NCBI GenBank assembly: GCA_033182465.1
Contig: CP137328.1
Coordinates: 186,001 to 250,000, forward strand
Reading direction: 5' to 3'
Length of the DNA: 64,000 bases
Source of the DNA: Sanghuangporus weigelae
Taxonomy: Eukaryota > Basidiomycota > Agaricomycetes > Hymenochaetales > Hymenochaetaceae
A program made the translations under genes and the position numbers. The notes beneath the pieces were generated by a model. The model was not told the DNA's origin. It saw only the letters and a program-made list of their open reading frames with translations, and made no database searches. Of this stretch, positions 1-12,494 are shown piece by piece. Numbering within the stretch: the stretch's first letter is position 1; each line of letters starts with the position of its first letter.

Positions 1-2
1 GA

Positions 3-137
3 AAGAGTAATGCTTTCTCACGCGTTGAGCAATATTTACCGTCACCGTTATCAGACAGTGAACAGACCATCTTCGACGAATGTTTTACGTTCTACTTGCC
101 TAGACGACTCATGGAGCAAATAGGAATCGCTCTCTAA
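3..137 (+). CDS. possible 3' end of an unrecognised protein
   Basis: An open frame enters from the left edge and stops at TAA 135-137. It encodes about 44 residues, including the stretch SDSEQTIFDECFTFYLPRR. The mixed polar and aromatic composition is protein-like, but the piece is too short to place in a family. It could also be chance. No start lies in the window. Confidence 0.25.
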   Translation, partial: KSNAFSRVEQYLPSPLSDSEQTIFDECFTFYLPRRLMEQIGIAL

Positions 138-822
138 ATTTCTTTTTTCACCTTGAAAAGGGTCTTCGAAGCGCTCTCGCGTTCCCTGTGGGTACCATCA
201 CAATGGAATCTGCAGGAACTTGAATGAGTCTTGAGTGCTCAATACCATCATTGCGCTTATCTGTGGACCGATGCAGAGCAGGGATCCTATGTCATCGAAA
301 AATCGCCACATGGAGGCATGCCTCGCAGTTCGCGAAGATATGATGTGCAGCAATTCATTCGGCACGAGACTCAGTATGTCCTCGGAGACCGAACTTTCCT
401 CGTCATTTCCAGTAAGTTTCTCTTTTTCTTGACATCCGAAGTACTAGAAGATTCAACTAGTGATGTTAGATACTGCACTGAGCTTCGCAAGTTGATATGA
501 AACGAAGATTCACAAAGCTCTTTGGGAAAAGATCTGAAAACGCGATTATTTATTCCGGGAAGAACTAGATCACCTGGTTACAGTTCTTTATCTTTCAAAT
601 TATTTGAATACCGAAGTGTTGTTTGGATTCCCAAGGCGGCCTAAAGAGGCAAAAGTAGAACTTGATGATCATAACATCAGTCGCAGTCGTATCAAATACC
701 AAGGTTTCCAATGATATATTTCCTCTGGAATCAGATGGCAATGTATGGGCGCCAAAATATTTTTACCTGCCTGTGCATATTTAGGTCTTGACATTCGCAA
801 GGCCTTTGACCAGCCTTTAACG
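138..822. other. stretch without a recognised gene
   Basis: Small overlapping frames occur, for example plus strand 231-500, but none matches a family I know and none shows a convincing exon pattern. The right part probably holds the promoter of the DUF6534-type gene that starts at 823. Confidence 0.4.
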
Positions 823-2599
823 ATGGCTTCTACACCAGATTGCGCAACGGCCATTCCCGCGCTGGACAGCATTGTAAGTAACACATACAGATCATCGCGT
901 AAGAAAGTACTGAGAATTGCACAGCTAGGCGCTTTGTACATTGGCATAGTGTGAGTGCTCCCCTTTCTGTGCCGAACTTCATATCTGACAAGTGCATAGA
1001 CTGGCGATGTCGTACGTTAATCATAGGTAACCTAAATACTGTATTCGTGTAACAGTTCTTTCAGATTATGGGGTGTTGCCTCGCTGCAGGTCTTCTATTA
1101 TTTCACAGTGAGTGTGGTTATCCTCTCGTAAATGCCCTCAATCAACTGTATTATAACATCGCAGCGCTATCCCAATGACGACTGGCGGCTGAAGACTCTA
1201 GTAAGCCTTTCGAATATCTTCAGCGAATCTCTACTCAACATCATTATAGGTTGGCATTGTCTGGGCTCTCGATGGCATTCATCAAGGCATGATAACCCAT
1301 GCAGGATATATCTACTTCATCACGCAATACGGAAACGTTGCGTATCTCTCACATATAGAAGCTTCCCTTGAGGTTCGTCCCATTCACATGCTTCAAGACA
1401 TGACATTTTCTGACTGCTATAAAGTATATGATCCTCATGAGCGTAAGTGAGCCATTGCAACTGGATAGCACAAGTGTTCACGATTTACAAAGGGTATTAC
1501 ATGTCTTGTTGTCCAGAGCTTCCTTGTCTACCGCGTCTGGAAATGTAAGCGTTCTGTGCAGAAAGACTATTGTCTTGTCTAAGGAGTTTATTGATTTCTA
1601 GTGAGCCATGGAAACATTCTGCTCATAGTATACCTCATAACAACCGTCATCGCTGCATTCTGCTTTATCACCGGTATGTGAATGTATAAGATTTAGTGAA
1701 GCTCAAAATCATTGACCACATGAGACATTATAGCATATTTTGGTAAAAGTATAGAAGGAAGCACTTTCTCAAATATTCGCTCTCGGGAGTGGCTCGGAAG
1801 AGCAAGCGAAAGTCTCGTCGTCGTATCCGATTTCTCTATAGCGGGATCGCTTATTTTCTACCTCCATCACTCGCGTACTGGATTCAGGAAAACAGAGACG
1901 ATGGTGAATCGATTGATCATCCTGACCATAAACACGGGATTATCGACGAGTATCGTTGCAACCCTTACGTTGATCTTCGTGAGTGAGATTCTGTTGAGTC
2001 TGTTCATCGCTCTTCTGACATATTCACCAGATTTCAATCTATCCGCACAAGTATATTTATGTGGCATGCTTCGTCAACATAACCAAGCGTATGTCCCCAT
2101 TATATGTCTTTATGGGATCATGATTTGATATGGCAATATCTCGCGGTTCACTTTCTGACCCAGTATATGTGAACTCGCTTCTCGCAACGTGAGTCTTGAA
2201 TCCGTCACAACGTCTTTTCGATTCCCACGTTCATTTTTCTTCAGTCTGAATTGCAGAAAAACTGCCACAGACGCCGTGCTTGGACAGACGGATAACTCAC
2301 AATCAATGAATTTGTCTGCGTTACGAAGCTCGAACCATCCAGTCGGACGAGATGGCGAGCTTGATGGAGGAAGAACGGAGCATGTGCTAGCCATTAAAGT
2401 CGATACGAAAACTACGACAGAATCATCTTTTCTCGATGGGAAAGACCAGGTACGTACATGACATCCCGATGATTCGTATATCACGTTTTTTACATGTAAT
2501 CATTTGTTCTTCTCGAAGAATATTTATCGGGATGGCTTAAACATGACGTTCACGGAAGCGTATGAAAACGGCCTAAAGCAGAGGCCTCTAGAAGTTTAA
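823..2599 (+). CDS. DUF6534-type multi-pass membrane protein
   Basis: This is a multi-exon gene for a basidiomycete seven-helix membrane protein of unknown function. The start MASTPDCATAIPALDS is followed by a small exon LGALYIGIV and then LWGVASLQVFYYF and RYPNDDWRLKTL, the usual opening of this family (two helices, then a charged loop). Later exons give VWALDGIHQGMITHAGYIY, SFLVYRVW, and the characteristic block FYLHHSRTGFRKTETMVNRL near 1850-1905, followed by TINTGLSTSI and YVNSLLATLN. The C-terminal tail from about 2250 is polar and ends at TAA 2597-2599 after a last intron whose donor is near 2449. About nine short introns are needed. No function is known for the family. Exon borders were placed by eye from GT/AG sites and family pattern. 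Confidence 0.75.
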
Positions 2600-3340
2600 G
2601 AGTAGCAGGAGTTAGGCAATAGTCCCACCTTCGGTTTTGTATCCTTGGAGCGAATGTATATGCCTATTATGTATTTTCAGACAGATTCAAATAGCATGCA
2701 ATGTTCTATTATTACTGGACTGGGAATATAAATGATTTTATGTAACGGAGCTAAAAAGGTAGGCGGGCCGGGACGTTGCCGGAGCCAGCATCACGTGGTG
2801 AAACATCCCAGATCTTCTCCCGCTCCTTCACTTCAACTTTTTCCTCATCGTCTTGCCCGTGTATGGATACGGATGTAATGCTCCCGGGAGTTGGAACTCG
2901 TCTGTGTCTTTCGTCTTGTCCTTGACATTGACTCCTATCGATACATCACGTTGGGTATCGCAGCAGCACCATCATCGCGTACGAGTTCCATCTGTACCTG
3001 TACCGACACGCAATCCGCAAATCTGCTCACGTCCGCGGTTGATCTTCATAATGGGGCGGGGATAGTGGATTGATGATAACATTGGTCTATTTGGGTGCTG
3101 TTGGTCATGGTGATAGCGAACAGCGGCTGTTCGAAGTGAGGGCAACAGCTGGAAGCTTGTGATGACGTAGTCATTTTCTTTCTTTAGACATAATAATTTA
3201 TAAGTTAGCTGAAACGTCAGCTTCCTTACGTTTCCGGTTCAGCTCCTTCTGTGCGTATGGCACGCTCATTTTGCTAAGCTAGGGCCCTTGGATGCTATGG
3301 TGCGCCTCCCTACATCGTTTATGTTCCCTCGCACTTTACC
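2600..3340. other. intergenic stretch
   Basis: No gene is recognised. Overlapping small plus-strand frames at 2853-3073 lack family resemblance. The CT-rich stretch near 2810-2850 resembles a fungal promoter. Confidence 0.4.
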
Positions 3341-4154
3341 ATGATTACCAAAGCCAAGTTTCTAGAAAGTGAGTAGCTTTTATCAAGTATTATTAGTGGG
3401 AGACTACTTATGATCAGGCCAATCTTTCTCTGGTGCAGCTCCTGGATGTGTCGCGCTCACTGCAAATGACCTAACAGTTGGCTGGAGCAACTTCAGTTCA
3501 CTCAAAAGCCTTCCACGGTATTCCGCGTCTGAAACTATGGAAGAAGTACCCTCAGCGTTATTTCCGCGTGTAGACCTCTCTGTTGTCGAGCTGGCTACTA
3601 CTCCTCCAACTTCTTTTCAGACTCTTCCCGAGAACGGAAGTAGAATGGACGGAGACGTTGCGCGAGCTGCAGGAGAATATGGTAGACCTGCACCGCACTC
3701 GGAGTCGTTCTTCAGAACCGGCTATACTCGCTCTTGCCATACCATCTATTGTGCTTCCGTGCAAGGCCCGTGATGCCGGTGATGGCGTACTGGGAATGCG
3801 CAAGCTCGAAGAAATCGTGCTGCAGGGCATGCGACGCCTAGCTCGCGTATATCCTGACCCGGTCATCAAAGCTGAGTGGGGGACTCGAGCCGAAGAGTTT
3901 GCGCAATTTCTACTTATATCGGATGATGAGGAGAGTTGTTGCTAGTAACGCGGAAACGCACTGAGTTCTCGACAAAGGAAGATTGTCACTCGCGCGTGTT
4001 CGGGAAGGAACTCCTTCCAAGGATGAAAGATAAGGATCCTTATGTGGAGACGATGATGAAAGGGACCAGCTACGTTCGACTTGTTTCACTCGTTCCAGTC
4101 TTATTGGATCCTGACAATCTCATTTTGCTGCGCAGGTTGTCCCTACGCCCATAG
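3341..4154 (+). CDS. hypothetical multi-exon protein
   Basis: I do not recognise this gene. A possible start MITKAKFLE at 3341 is followed at once by a GT donor. The best coding stretch is at about 3600-3945 and includes TLRELQENMVDLHRTRSR, then an apolar run AILALAIPSIVLPC and RRLARVYPDPVIKAEWGTRA before ending in an acidic DDEESCC tail at 3945. A further open frame at 3936-4154 overlaps it in another frame and may be a downstream exon. The helical, charged central part looks like real protein, but 3430-3600 can be read in two frames and I could not settle the splicing. It may be a decayed gene. Confidence 0.35.
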
Positions 4155-4832
4155 CAAATAGTATATGGTTGTCATTGCCCTGGTATACTATTTGGGAAAG
4201 AATTCGGTCGCAAGATGGTTCGACATCGAGCACCTGCCTGCCATGGGCGACTACATAGGTATAGTAAAGTACTATGCTTCACTATACTTCGACTCTGACA
4301 TCCTGCATTAGCTATTCAATTTCGTTTTTGTCGTCTTGTCATGTTTGATTATACAGTTTCTTTTCGGGGATATCTTGTTGCGTCTCGAATCCTGGCGCTG
4401 TATGTACTATCTGCTAATGGAACATTACTTTTCCCGCGGTAGTGCTTCTCATCGAGTTCACTACTTCCGTATCTATTTATGACTGTCCAGTGGTATGAAC
4501 GCTCGACCTAGGTTTGCCGTGACCGGCGCGAATGTATACAAGCAAATAAGCAAATAGCTACAGAACAGCACTTGCTTAGCAATGTTTTTCTCGCGATTCT
4601 CAGAAGGTACCGTCAATACACTATATGTTCCGCTCTATTTCTCTCATTTCACCTACCCGTAATGTTTGCGTTCAAATGGGAATCAGGGAGCTTCTTCGGC
4701 ATGCTAGAATTGGTCCCGTGTCGTTTCCATCCAGTTTCGGCCACTCTCAGCTTCGAATCGCACGGCTTTTCCTCTTCTTACAATGTATATGTGTCACGGG
4801 TGTGGGCCGTCTAAGGCCTTTCTGCTACTACC
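4155..4832. other. intergenic stretch upstream of the first P450
   Basis: No gene is recognised. Two overlapping small frames (4572-4814 and 4625-4921) look like leader or promoter sequence of the P450 that starts at 4833. Confidence 0.35.
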
Positions 4833-6990
4833 ATGACCAATGCGACTCCAGTTTCTGTTCTTATCCTTGTGTGCATCGTCCTGGGGATTCGTTCTTTCTT
4901 CAGGCGTCCTGCGAGCAGTAGTACTCTGCCTCCTGGCCCGAAGGGCTATTGGCTGATCGGAAACGTGGATAATTTTTTCTCCGGATATCAGTGGAAGAGG
5001 TTTTCTGTCTTGTCGAAGACTTTCGGTGCGTGATACATTCCATAGCTATCTTTATTGTACCTCAAACAAATATATTGTTTTTCTCCTTCAGGCGATGTCT
5101 TGTACATGACCATCTTTGGTCGTCCTGTTGTTGTTTTAAATAGGTTTGAAGATGCTCACCAGCTCATGGACAAGCATGGATCCGCATGTTCCGACCGACC
5201 GCGAATGGTCTACTTGGTTGATATGTACGTCGTTGTCCCTGAGACTCTCGAGCTTACCTTATGCGATCTCGTCAAAGGTTAAGGATTCGTTCCGCAACAT
5301 TCATGCCCTATGGAGACGACTGGAGAGCGCATAGGCGTCTTTTGCAACAATACCTTAACACCCGAGCGATTGCATCCTTCCGCAAGGCGCAATCCCGAAG
5401 TGTTCATCAGCTCCTGAACGATCTTCTGTCTGAACCAGATGCCTTTCGGGACTATGTCAAACGGTAATCAACCTTCGCGTCTCGCCTTTCCTCGCTGAGC
5501 GTTAATATGATAATGATATCGAGACAGGTCTGTAGCTTCTGCGGTCCTGTTCTCAACATACGGCTACGATGTAAAACGCAAGGACGACCCACTCATCGCA
5601 CTCATTGCAAAATCGGACAGAGCGTTTGTCCGACTCGGACCCCCGGGACTTACACCCGTAGATTTCTTCCCGTTCCGTGCGCTATTTTCCTTTCCTTCCA
5701 GACGAAAACTTCTGTTGACCCGGTTGGCGGCGCCAGTGCGCCACATTCTTCCATCCATCTCAGGCGCTTCGTTCAGAAAGTTTCTGGCGGAAGGCCAAGC
5801 TGCCTTATACGAAATGTGTACCTGGCCTTACGAGATGGTCAAGGAACAAAAAGTGGGTTGCTCGTAATTGTGTATTTGTGCTCTTGTTGAGTGATCGTTT
5901 CCAAAGGCATCTGGTTCATTAGCTCCGTCAATGCTATCTCGTATGCTGGACAATGCCGAACAACAAGGTATCTGCAGCGAATATGACTATGAGAACATCA
6001 AAGACGTTTGCGGGTCCATGTATCGAGGTGGGAGGTTTGTCTGATGAAAGCGTGCTCCTAAAATAACGATTTCAAATAAGCTGGAGTTGGAACAGTGCGT
6101 CTCTTCTACCTATCTCTAAAAAGCATAGTTCTTCCTAAAACACCATCTAGACCACTTCGGTATTGTACATCTTCATTGTAGCGATGATCCTACACCCGCA
6201 CGTCGCAATCAAAGCTCAGAAAGAGTTGGATGCCGTTCTCAATGGAGGCCGCCTTCCGACATTCGAGGACCAAGATTCGCTTCCATATATTACTTGTATA
6301 CTGAAGGAGACTTTGAGGTCTGGGCCGTCTTCAATGACCTGCATTCTTTATTTGTTAACAACTGTTCAGATGGGCTCCTCCTTTCCCTCTAGGTGGGATT
6401 ATCTTACATGTCTACAGCGTAACTCGTGCTAAACGTTAACATCATATTCAGGTATAGCGCATCGAACAACTGAAGAAATCGAATTGAACGGGATGCGCAT
6501 TCCGAAGGGCTCTTCGGTCGTTCCGAATATTTGGTTCTCATCTGTTCTACAATATTCTCGGCACTCTTCTGAGTTGCTTATAATTCCAGGCAAATGATGC
6601 ATGATGAACGGAATTATGCTGAACCTGAAATATTCGATCCCGATCGATTTATGGGATCTGCTCATGATGCCTCGCCTATCCTAGATCCCGCAATGGCTGT
6701 GTTTGGCTTCGGAAGGCGGTAGGTGTTCCAATGCGTACCATCACTCATTCAACGTCGATAGTTTGATGTGTAGTATTTGTCCGGGGCGTCACTTCTCAGA
6801 AGCCTTTCTCTGGATAGTCATGGCAAGCATTCTTTCTGTATACGACGTCCTTCCGATTCAGGATGAACATGGAAAAGACATTCTTCCCAAGGTCGAGTTT
6901 CGGATCCGCTTGAATAGGTAAGTAATAGAGGTTCACCTAAATCTAGTCTATCCGTCGCTTGCTTATAGTGCGTTTAAGCTGGTCGCTTAA
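4833..6990 (+). CDS. cytochrome P450 monooxygenase (cluster P450-1)
   Basis: A membrane-anchored haem monooxygenase of the fungal P450 superfamily, expected in the ER membrane. The N-terminus (MTNATPVSVLILVCIVLGIR) is a signal anchor and is followed by the proline hinge LPPGPKGYWLIGN. Then come MPYGDDWRAHRRLLQQY (C-helix, about 5305-5350), FSTYGYDVKR, an I-helix region reading AGVGTTTS across an intron near 6090-6165, the K-helix ExxR motif in CILKETLR (about 6300-6320), RWAPPFPLG, and the PERF-like DPDRF. The haem loop FGFGRRICPGR has its cysteine near 6780. About ten short introns fit GT-AG. The last exon 6969-6990 ends SAFKLVA and stop. It lies in a block with an MFS exporter, a second P450 and a GMC oxidoreductase. 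The substrate cannot be read from sequence. Confidence 0.88.
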
Positions 6991-7492
6991 GGAGTTCCCT
7001 GGTCGATTTGTTGTTCGAAGCAAAAGGTCTGAGGTGCTGATCAAGAGTAGTAAGGAAATATTGTAAATTTGGACCATCGTTTCTTCCAATCCCGGGCCCA
7101 TGGATGAATGATGAAACATTTCTGGCTCGATTTTCTGCATTCTGAGAGGCCGAAAGCAAACATGATTTATCATGACGGTAATTGAACAAATTTGCTTCGC
7201 TTCATCCTGTGAGGATCACTCCTAATATAGACTTTACTTTCTCACGTTTCACGGTCATGCCAGTTCCGCGCGACGGAAGTCGCGACGCGTCTCGGACGTT
7301 TTCCAATATGGCGAAGGCCGTGCTTTCAACAGAGCAGCTTGAAAGCGAGAGGACGAGCATGCAATGTAACACTAAAACAAATGTATTCTCAGGTTGATTG
7401 AGAGCTGCGCAATTGTATGCTCAACATATCTAAACTTAAATATGAGAAGAGAAGGAACAATGTGACGACTGCCCGTGGTTGATGAATCTCAT
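6991..7492. other. spacer between convergent genes
   Basis: This stretch separates the 3' ends of P450-1 (+) and the MFS exporter (-). I see no gene in it. It probably holds both 3' untranslated regions. Confidence 0.5.
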
Positions 7493-9541
7493 CTACGTAG
7501 TAGGAGAGGCACGACTAGCAATTCTTTTAACAGACCTCCATTCCATCTACGAAAGAGTCAACAGACATCTCTTGGCAGCTATAACCTAAACACTTACAAA
7601 GAGGGAGATGATAAATGAAAGGGCCGAAGCGACAATCGGCAAGATAAAAGTTCTCTGAAGAGCATACATGTACGCCTCCAGTACACCCTGAAGCTGGTCG
7701 GACGGGATAATTTGACGAAGGGTGGTCGCGCCGCTGGATGCAATGACATGGCCATCGACTCCTTGGGAATGCTTCGGAACTTGGTTAATTAGGGTGTTGG
7801 TAAAAATAGTCTCGGCTACAGAGATGGAAATGGATCCCCCGAATGTTGTGCAAAATAGGATAATTGCATCTGAAGATATCTTATCATGAGTGAACAAGCG
7901 GAAACTGAGGAGAACTTACTTCCAGTAGGCATGTCTGAGGCACTTAAGACTGCTTGAATGGCAAGAAACGGAACTTGCATGCCCAGACCATATCCTGCAG
8001 CTGCGACTACTTGATAACCGATCCAAACTCCTGTGGAGGAAGATGTCTGCAACGTAAACAGAAGACCGCTCCCAACCGAAAATATAGCTGCTCCCGCCCA
8101 CATGAAAGGAGAATAATATCCAACTTTTATGATGGCTCCAGCACTGATAACGGATGCGAGAGAAACACTGACGAGGTATGGAATTGAGCAAATCCCGGAC
8201 TTTTCAGCCGTTGTTCCTTTCACCGCTTGAAAATAGAAAGGAAGGAAGAATATGTGCGTGAAGAATGCCATACTGAAAAGAATGGTGTACAGTGAGCCAG
8301 CAAGCACTGAGCGTTGCATGACAACCCGACGCGGCAAGGTGGCTTCGTTCCCGCGAATGTACTGGATGACAATAAACACGATGATGATGAGCCCAAAGCC
8401 CAGAAAAAGGCCCCAAATCCGTGAATCCTCCCATGGATACGTGGTTCCCCCTTGTTGTAGAGCAAGGAGGAGACATATGATTGCGCTAATGAAGAAAATT
8501 GCACCAGGAATATCCATTTTCTGTAATTTGCGTCTGAATGGAAGATTCGAGTCTTCTCTATGAGGTGTTGTGAAAAGCAGCATTACAGCGAAAAATGCGA
8601 CGGCCCCGAATGGTAAGTTGATCTAGTTTGCCTCAGAAATGGGCGGAGGAGTCAGAATGCGGATTGCTTACCCAAAAGCACCATCTCCATGATAGTTTAT
8701 CGGTTAAAGCTCCCCCAAGAACAGGGCCAATAACAGACGCAATTCCGTACATGCTGGTCAGAACAGCGATGTAAAAAGCCATTTTACTCAAAGGTACTGA
8801 AAACCCGATTATAGTCAAGCTTCCTGAAAATAAAGCAGATGCTCCGACTCCTGCAACTGCACGACCGATAATAAGCATCGCGGAGCTTGTCGCAGCGGCG
8901 CAAATGATGGATCCGACTGACAGAAAGCGGTAAACAATTCATCAAGAGGATCATGAGAAGAATAACATGATTACCTTCGAAAACTACAAGTGCAGAGAGG
9001 TACACCCATTTGACGTCGAAGTAGGTGTAGACTTTTCCAAACAACTACCGCAAATGAATTTTGAATTTGAATTTCGCGCAATACGTTAGACTCACCGGCT
9101 GAAGACTCGTCGCCGTGAGAAGGAAAGCGGAGCCGTACCACCCCACGTCGTTTAAAGAATTGAATGCAGTTGTGATTCTCGGAATTGCGGTTGCTGCGCA
9201 CTCTGCTCAGATACGATCAGGAGTAGCAATACGAGGTAAACATACCAACAATGGTGTCCTCCAGTGCAACCTGAATAATGTTCGTCAATTATCTTATTCG
9301 AGTACAAAGTTTTGAAGGTGCTGACCGTAAATACAACTAGGGACAAGCCGATTGTGAGCAATAGAAGCCGAAAACCGGTCGGTCGAGTGTGGTCGTTGTC
9401 GTCTAACTTTAATGTCCCGCGCCGACTGTGGTCATCATGATGCAGATTCTGCCCACCTGTGGTCTGGTCGGATACATCACGCTCAGACTCAGTGACGCTG
9501 ACCTCGTTTCCGTCGTTGAATGGCTTCTCGTTGGAGTTCAT
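7493..9541 (-). CDS. MFS exporter, 14-TM DHA2-like drug:H+ antiporter family
   Basis: A plasma-membrane exporter of the major facilitator superfamily. The start ATG at 9541 opens with [11 protein letters not shown] and a polar tail rich in D, H and T. The first helix is [14 protein letters not shown]. Then follow VALEDTIVG (helix 1-2 loop), [33 protein letters not shown] and the antiporter motif C in [16 protein letters not shown], then [17 protein letters not shown] across an intron near 8620-8670. The long frame 8583-7920 carries helices 7-13. The frame that looks as if it stops at 7586 probably does not end there: a GT-AG intron joins ISLF to a last exon [17 protein letters not shown] with its stop at 7493-7495, the usual C-terminus of this family. 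Lying between two P450s, it probably exports or clears their product. Confidence 0.88.
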
Positions 9542-10289
9542 TATGGCAGCGTATAGGCTCAGGGTAGGAAAGTAGAGTGAGCCTTTGGAATCGGCTTTGC
9601 CACACCAGGACTGGTAGAAATCAGTTGCGTCGAAGGAAGCAGACCGCATACTATATCTGCTTTGTCCACCTGCTGTGACTAGACCCACGGCATTTTAACG
9701 CATACCCATCATGGGTCTCGATGAAAGAGAAGTCGAGCTATTTTTATTCGCATCTCGCACTCACGTAGTAACGGCAAGCCATTTAGTTAGCGGTTTAAAG
9801 ACGCGATGCATTTGCAACAGATAAAAGGAGAGCAAAGAGCTGTCGGTTGACGCTATTTATCAAACTCAAGATGCATTCCTTGATTTTGTCGTGCTCTCAT
9901 CAGCTTCTCTTCTGCATGGTTCCGCAAGCGGAGCGGAATAATGGTCATCTGGCTGATAAGAGAGGACTCTTTTAAGACCAGTATAAGAACAGAGTGTCCG
10001 TCAGTCAGACGTCGGCGGCCGTGAATAGGTGATCTGCGGTTCAAAGCCGCGTAAATATGCACTGGATCGAAGCTTGCTTAACTAACAGAATTGACTAAAT
10101 AGGACACACTGGCCGGGGGCATCGATGACGGCCTATAGTTCGATGACCGTGGAACTTAATCAAACACGGCGAAGCTCAAGTTCCTGATACTTATTTCCCG
10201 TGAAGAACAATAAACCCTACAATATTCTATGAGAGGTCAGGTATAAAAAGTCTGAGGGTTTCAGGACATCCTCGTCTCAAATCGTCAGC
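9542..10289. promoter_or_regulatory. shared divergent promoter region
   Basis: The MFS exporter (-) and P450-2 (+) start back to back across these roughly 750 bases. No gene is visible. TATAAA occurs in the context GTATAAAAAG near 10240-10250, about 45 bases upstream of the P450-2 start. The shared spacer would allow co-regulation, which is an inference. Confidence 0.45.
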
Positions 10290-12494
10290 ATGTCTCTCTT
10301 TAGTACTACCCACTTTACAACGAACATCGGCATTGGTTCTCTAGTGACTCTTATTGCTGTGGCCGCATCCGTCGCGAGCTTCAACAAGGTAAGCTACGCG
10401 GGATTTTAACGACGACTGTATATTAAGTCTTCGAGCAGCAGACCGGTCGCGGTAAACTCAACAATACTCCTCCGATTGTCAAGATTTCGGTTAGTCCGAG
10501 ACTGCGCTGAGAATTACGATCAAGCTGCCAAACTGACATCTAATAAAAAAAAAGGAGCGTGAGATACTCAAGAGGCCTCGGGAGGTATACGAAAGAGCCC
10601 TTGCTGAACACGGTTCAGTAATTGCCGTGAAACGTAAAGGCCGGGTAAGTCAGTATTTGTATCCATCTTCATACTTACTGAGACGTCCCCTGCGTAGCTT
10701 GAATATATTGTTGACGACACGTTAACACACGATGTATTAACCATGGATACATCCTTCAGCTTTGAGAAAGGAACGGCATTCGTATGCTTTTCAAACACCG
10801 AATATGACTACAACATATTTACCATTTCCACGCTAGATCCTCAATTTCCATTATTTCAACAATCTGTACACCTCTTACTTCTTTGAGATAGATGACTTCG
10901 TGAACAATGTCATCGTGAAACGGATGCCTTTAATCGTCGAGCAGGGTACGAACTTGGTCTTTCTCAAACGTCGAGGCTGCAGCTTACTTGAACTAGTATT
11001 TCCAATTTTTGTGAAGCTCGCGGATAAATTGGTTCAGGAGACGAACCGTCAATCAAACACCAAGCAAAGTCCGCAGTACGTGCATGGACTAGAGCAAATC
11101 CATAGGAGTGTATCCGAGGCAATGGTTCTTGTTCTGCTTGGACCAGTAAGTCCTGAGTTCGTGATGCTGATAACTAACCTTCGAACTGATCTGTCGAATA
11201 TTAGGAGTTCATAAACGCAAAGAATTTGAATATCATAGAGAAGGTTGTTAATGACATGTCAGAAGTCACTGGATTATACCAAAACGCTTCATGGTGGGGA
11301 ACTACTTTTCCGAGTGCATGGCGTTTCCTCACTTGGTAAGCGTGTACCTTCATTTATTCAATAGTATCTTACATTTATTTCGCAACCAAGGACTCGAGTA
11401 TTATTCACCACCATTCCTACATTCTATTCTTTCATCGGGCTTCACATGTGGAGAGTACTTCGTTCGGAATGCTTCAATCGAGAGGATGTAAAAGACCACT
11501 CTGCTCTCAACAAGGTCTGTTACAACCTATCTCTTCAAGTTCACGTTGAGTTTGACGTTGCAATAAAGCGTAGTGTCCTTGAGTACCTTGCCTACAAGTA
11601 TGCCGACCCTGTCCACGGAAGAGTGTCATTTTCAGCATTCATGCGCATCACGGCTCTCCTACTAGGGTAGGTTGTCGGTTTTCTTATACTCTGTGATTAT
11701 ATATAACATACCATCTGGCTCTTTAGAATTATCTTCGCGTCTATTCATCAGACGTTCGTTATATGCATCTAATTTCATGGTTTAATATTGATAGGTTTAC
11801 ATTTTAGGGCTACAATAACCCTCTGGGTTATCTACGAACTGGCTCTGCATCCCGAGTACATTCCTGCACTGAAGGAGGAGCTAGTTGAAGCGATGGGCGA
11901 TGGTTGGCCTACAGAATATGAGGATATATCATACGAGGCTCTCCAGAATGCAGCCCGTCTTGATTCTTTCATTCGAGAGGTGTTGCGAATGAAAGGGGAC
12001 ACTCTTGCCGTCTGCAGATTGACCACCGGAAATGTTTTGATTGGTGGATACACCATTCCGAAGGGTAAAGCTACGCCGATTACGATTATGACCTTGAGAC
12101 GCTCTGACATTTCAGTCAGGATTTCTGGTGTACCCATTGGCTTCTTTATCCCACTTTAACAAGCAATATCATGGAACGGACGCCGAAACCTTCAACGGAA
12201 GGCGTTGGGAGGGAACAGGGAAACAGGCAGTTATGATAAATCAGACATACTTTCCTTTCGGGTTGGGTCGTTGGGCTTGTCCTGGACGGACTCTTGCCGT
12301 CGCCGGTGTGTATCTTCCCATTCAATCATGACTATAACATTATGGCTGACAGTACGGCAGAGATCAAGATGATCATATGGGCTATCATTCGTCGCGCTAA
12401 GCCTGAGTTGAAGGACAACTCCTACACCGTTTCTGATCCGATTAACGTGACTTCAGTCCCACCGGACGGAGAACTGACTCTCGTTCCAAACTGA
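10290..12494 (+). CDS. cytochrome P450 monooxygenase (cluster P450-2)
   Basis: A second fungal P450, not a close copy of the first. Exon 1 (10290-10388) encodes a membrane anchor with IGSLVTLIAVAASVASF. Recognisable family blocks follow: EREILKRPREVYERALAEHG, LTHDVLTMDTSFSFEKGTAF, EFINAKNLNIIEKVVNDM and WWGTTFPSAWRFL. The I/J region runs into ELALHPEYIPALKEELVEAM. The K-helix ExxR is in SFIREVLRMKGD (about 11968-12000), followed by IGGYTIPKG. The haem loop FGLGRWACPGRTLAVA places the cysteine near 12282. The C-terminus ends LTLVPN at 12494. At least nine introns are needed, and those around 10440-10560 and 11680-11810 are uncertain. Substrate unknown. Confidence 0.85.
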
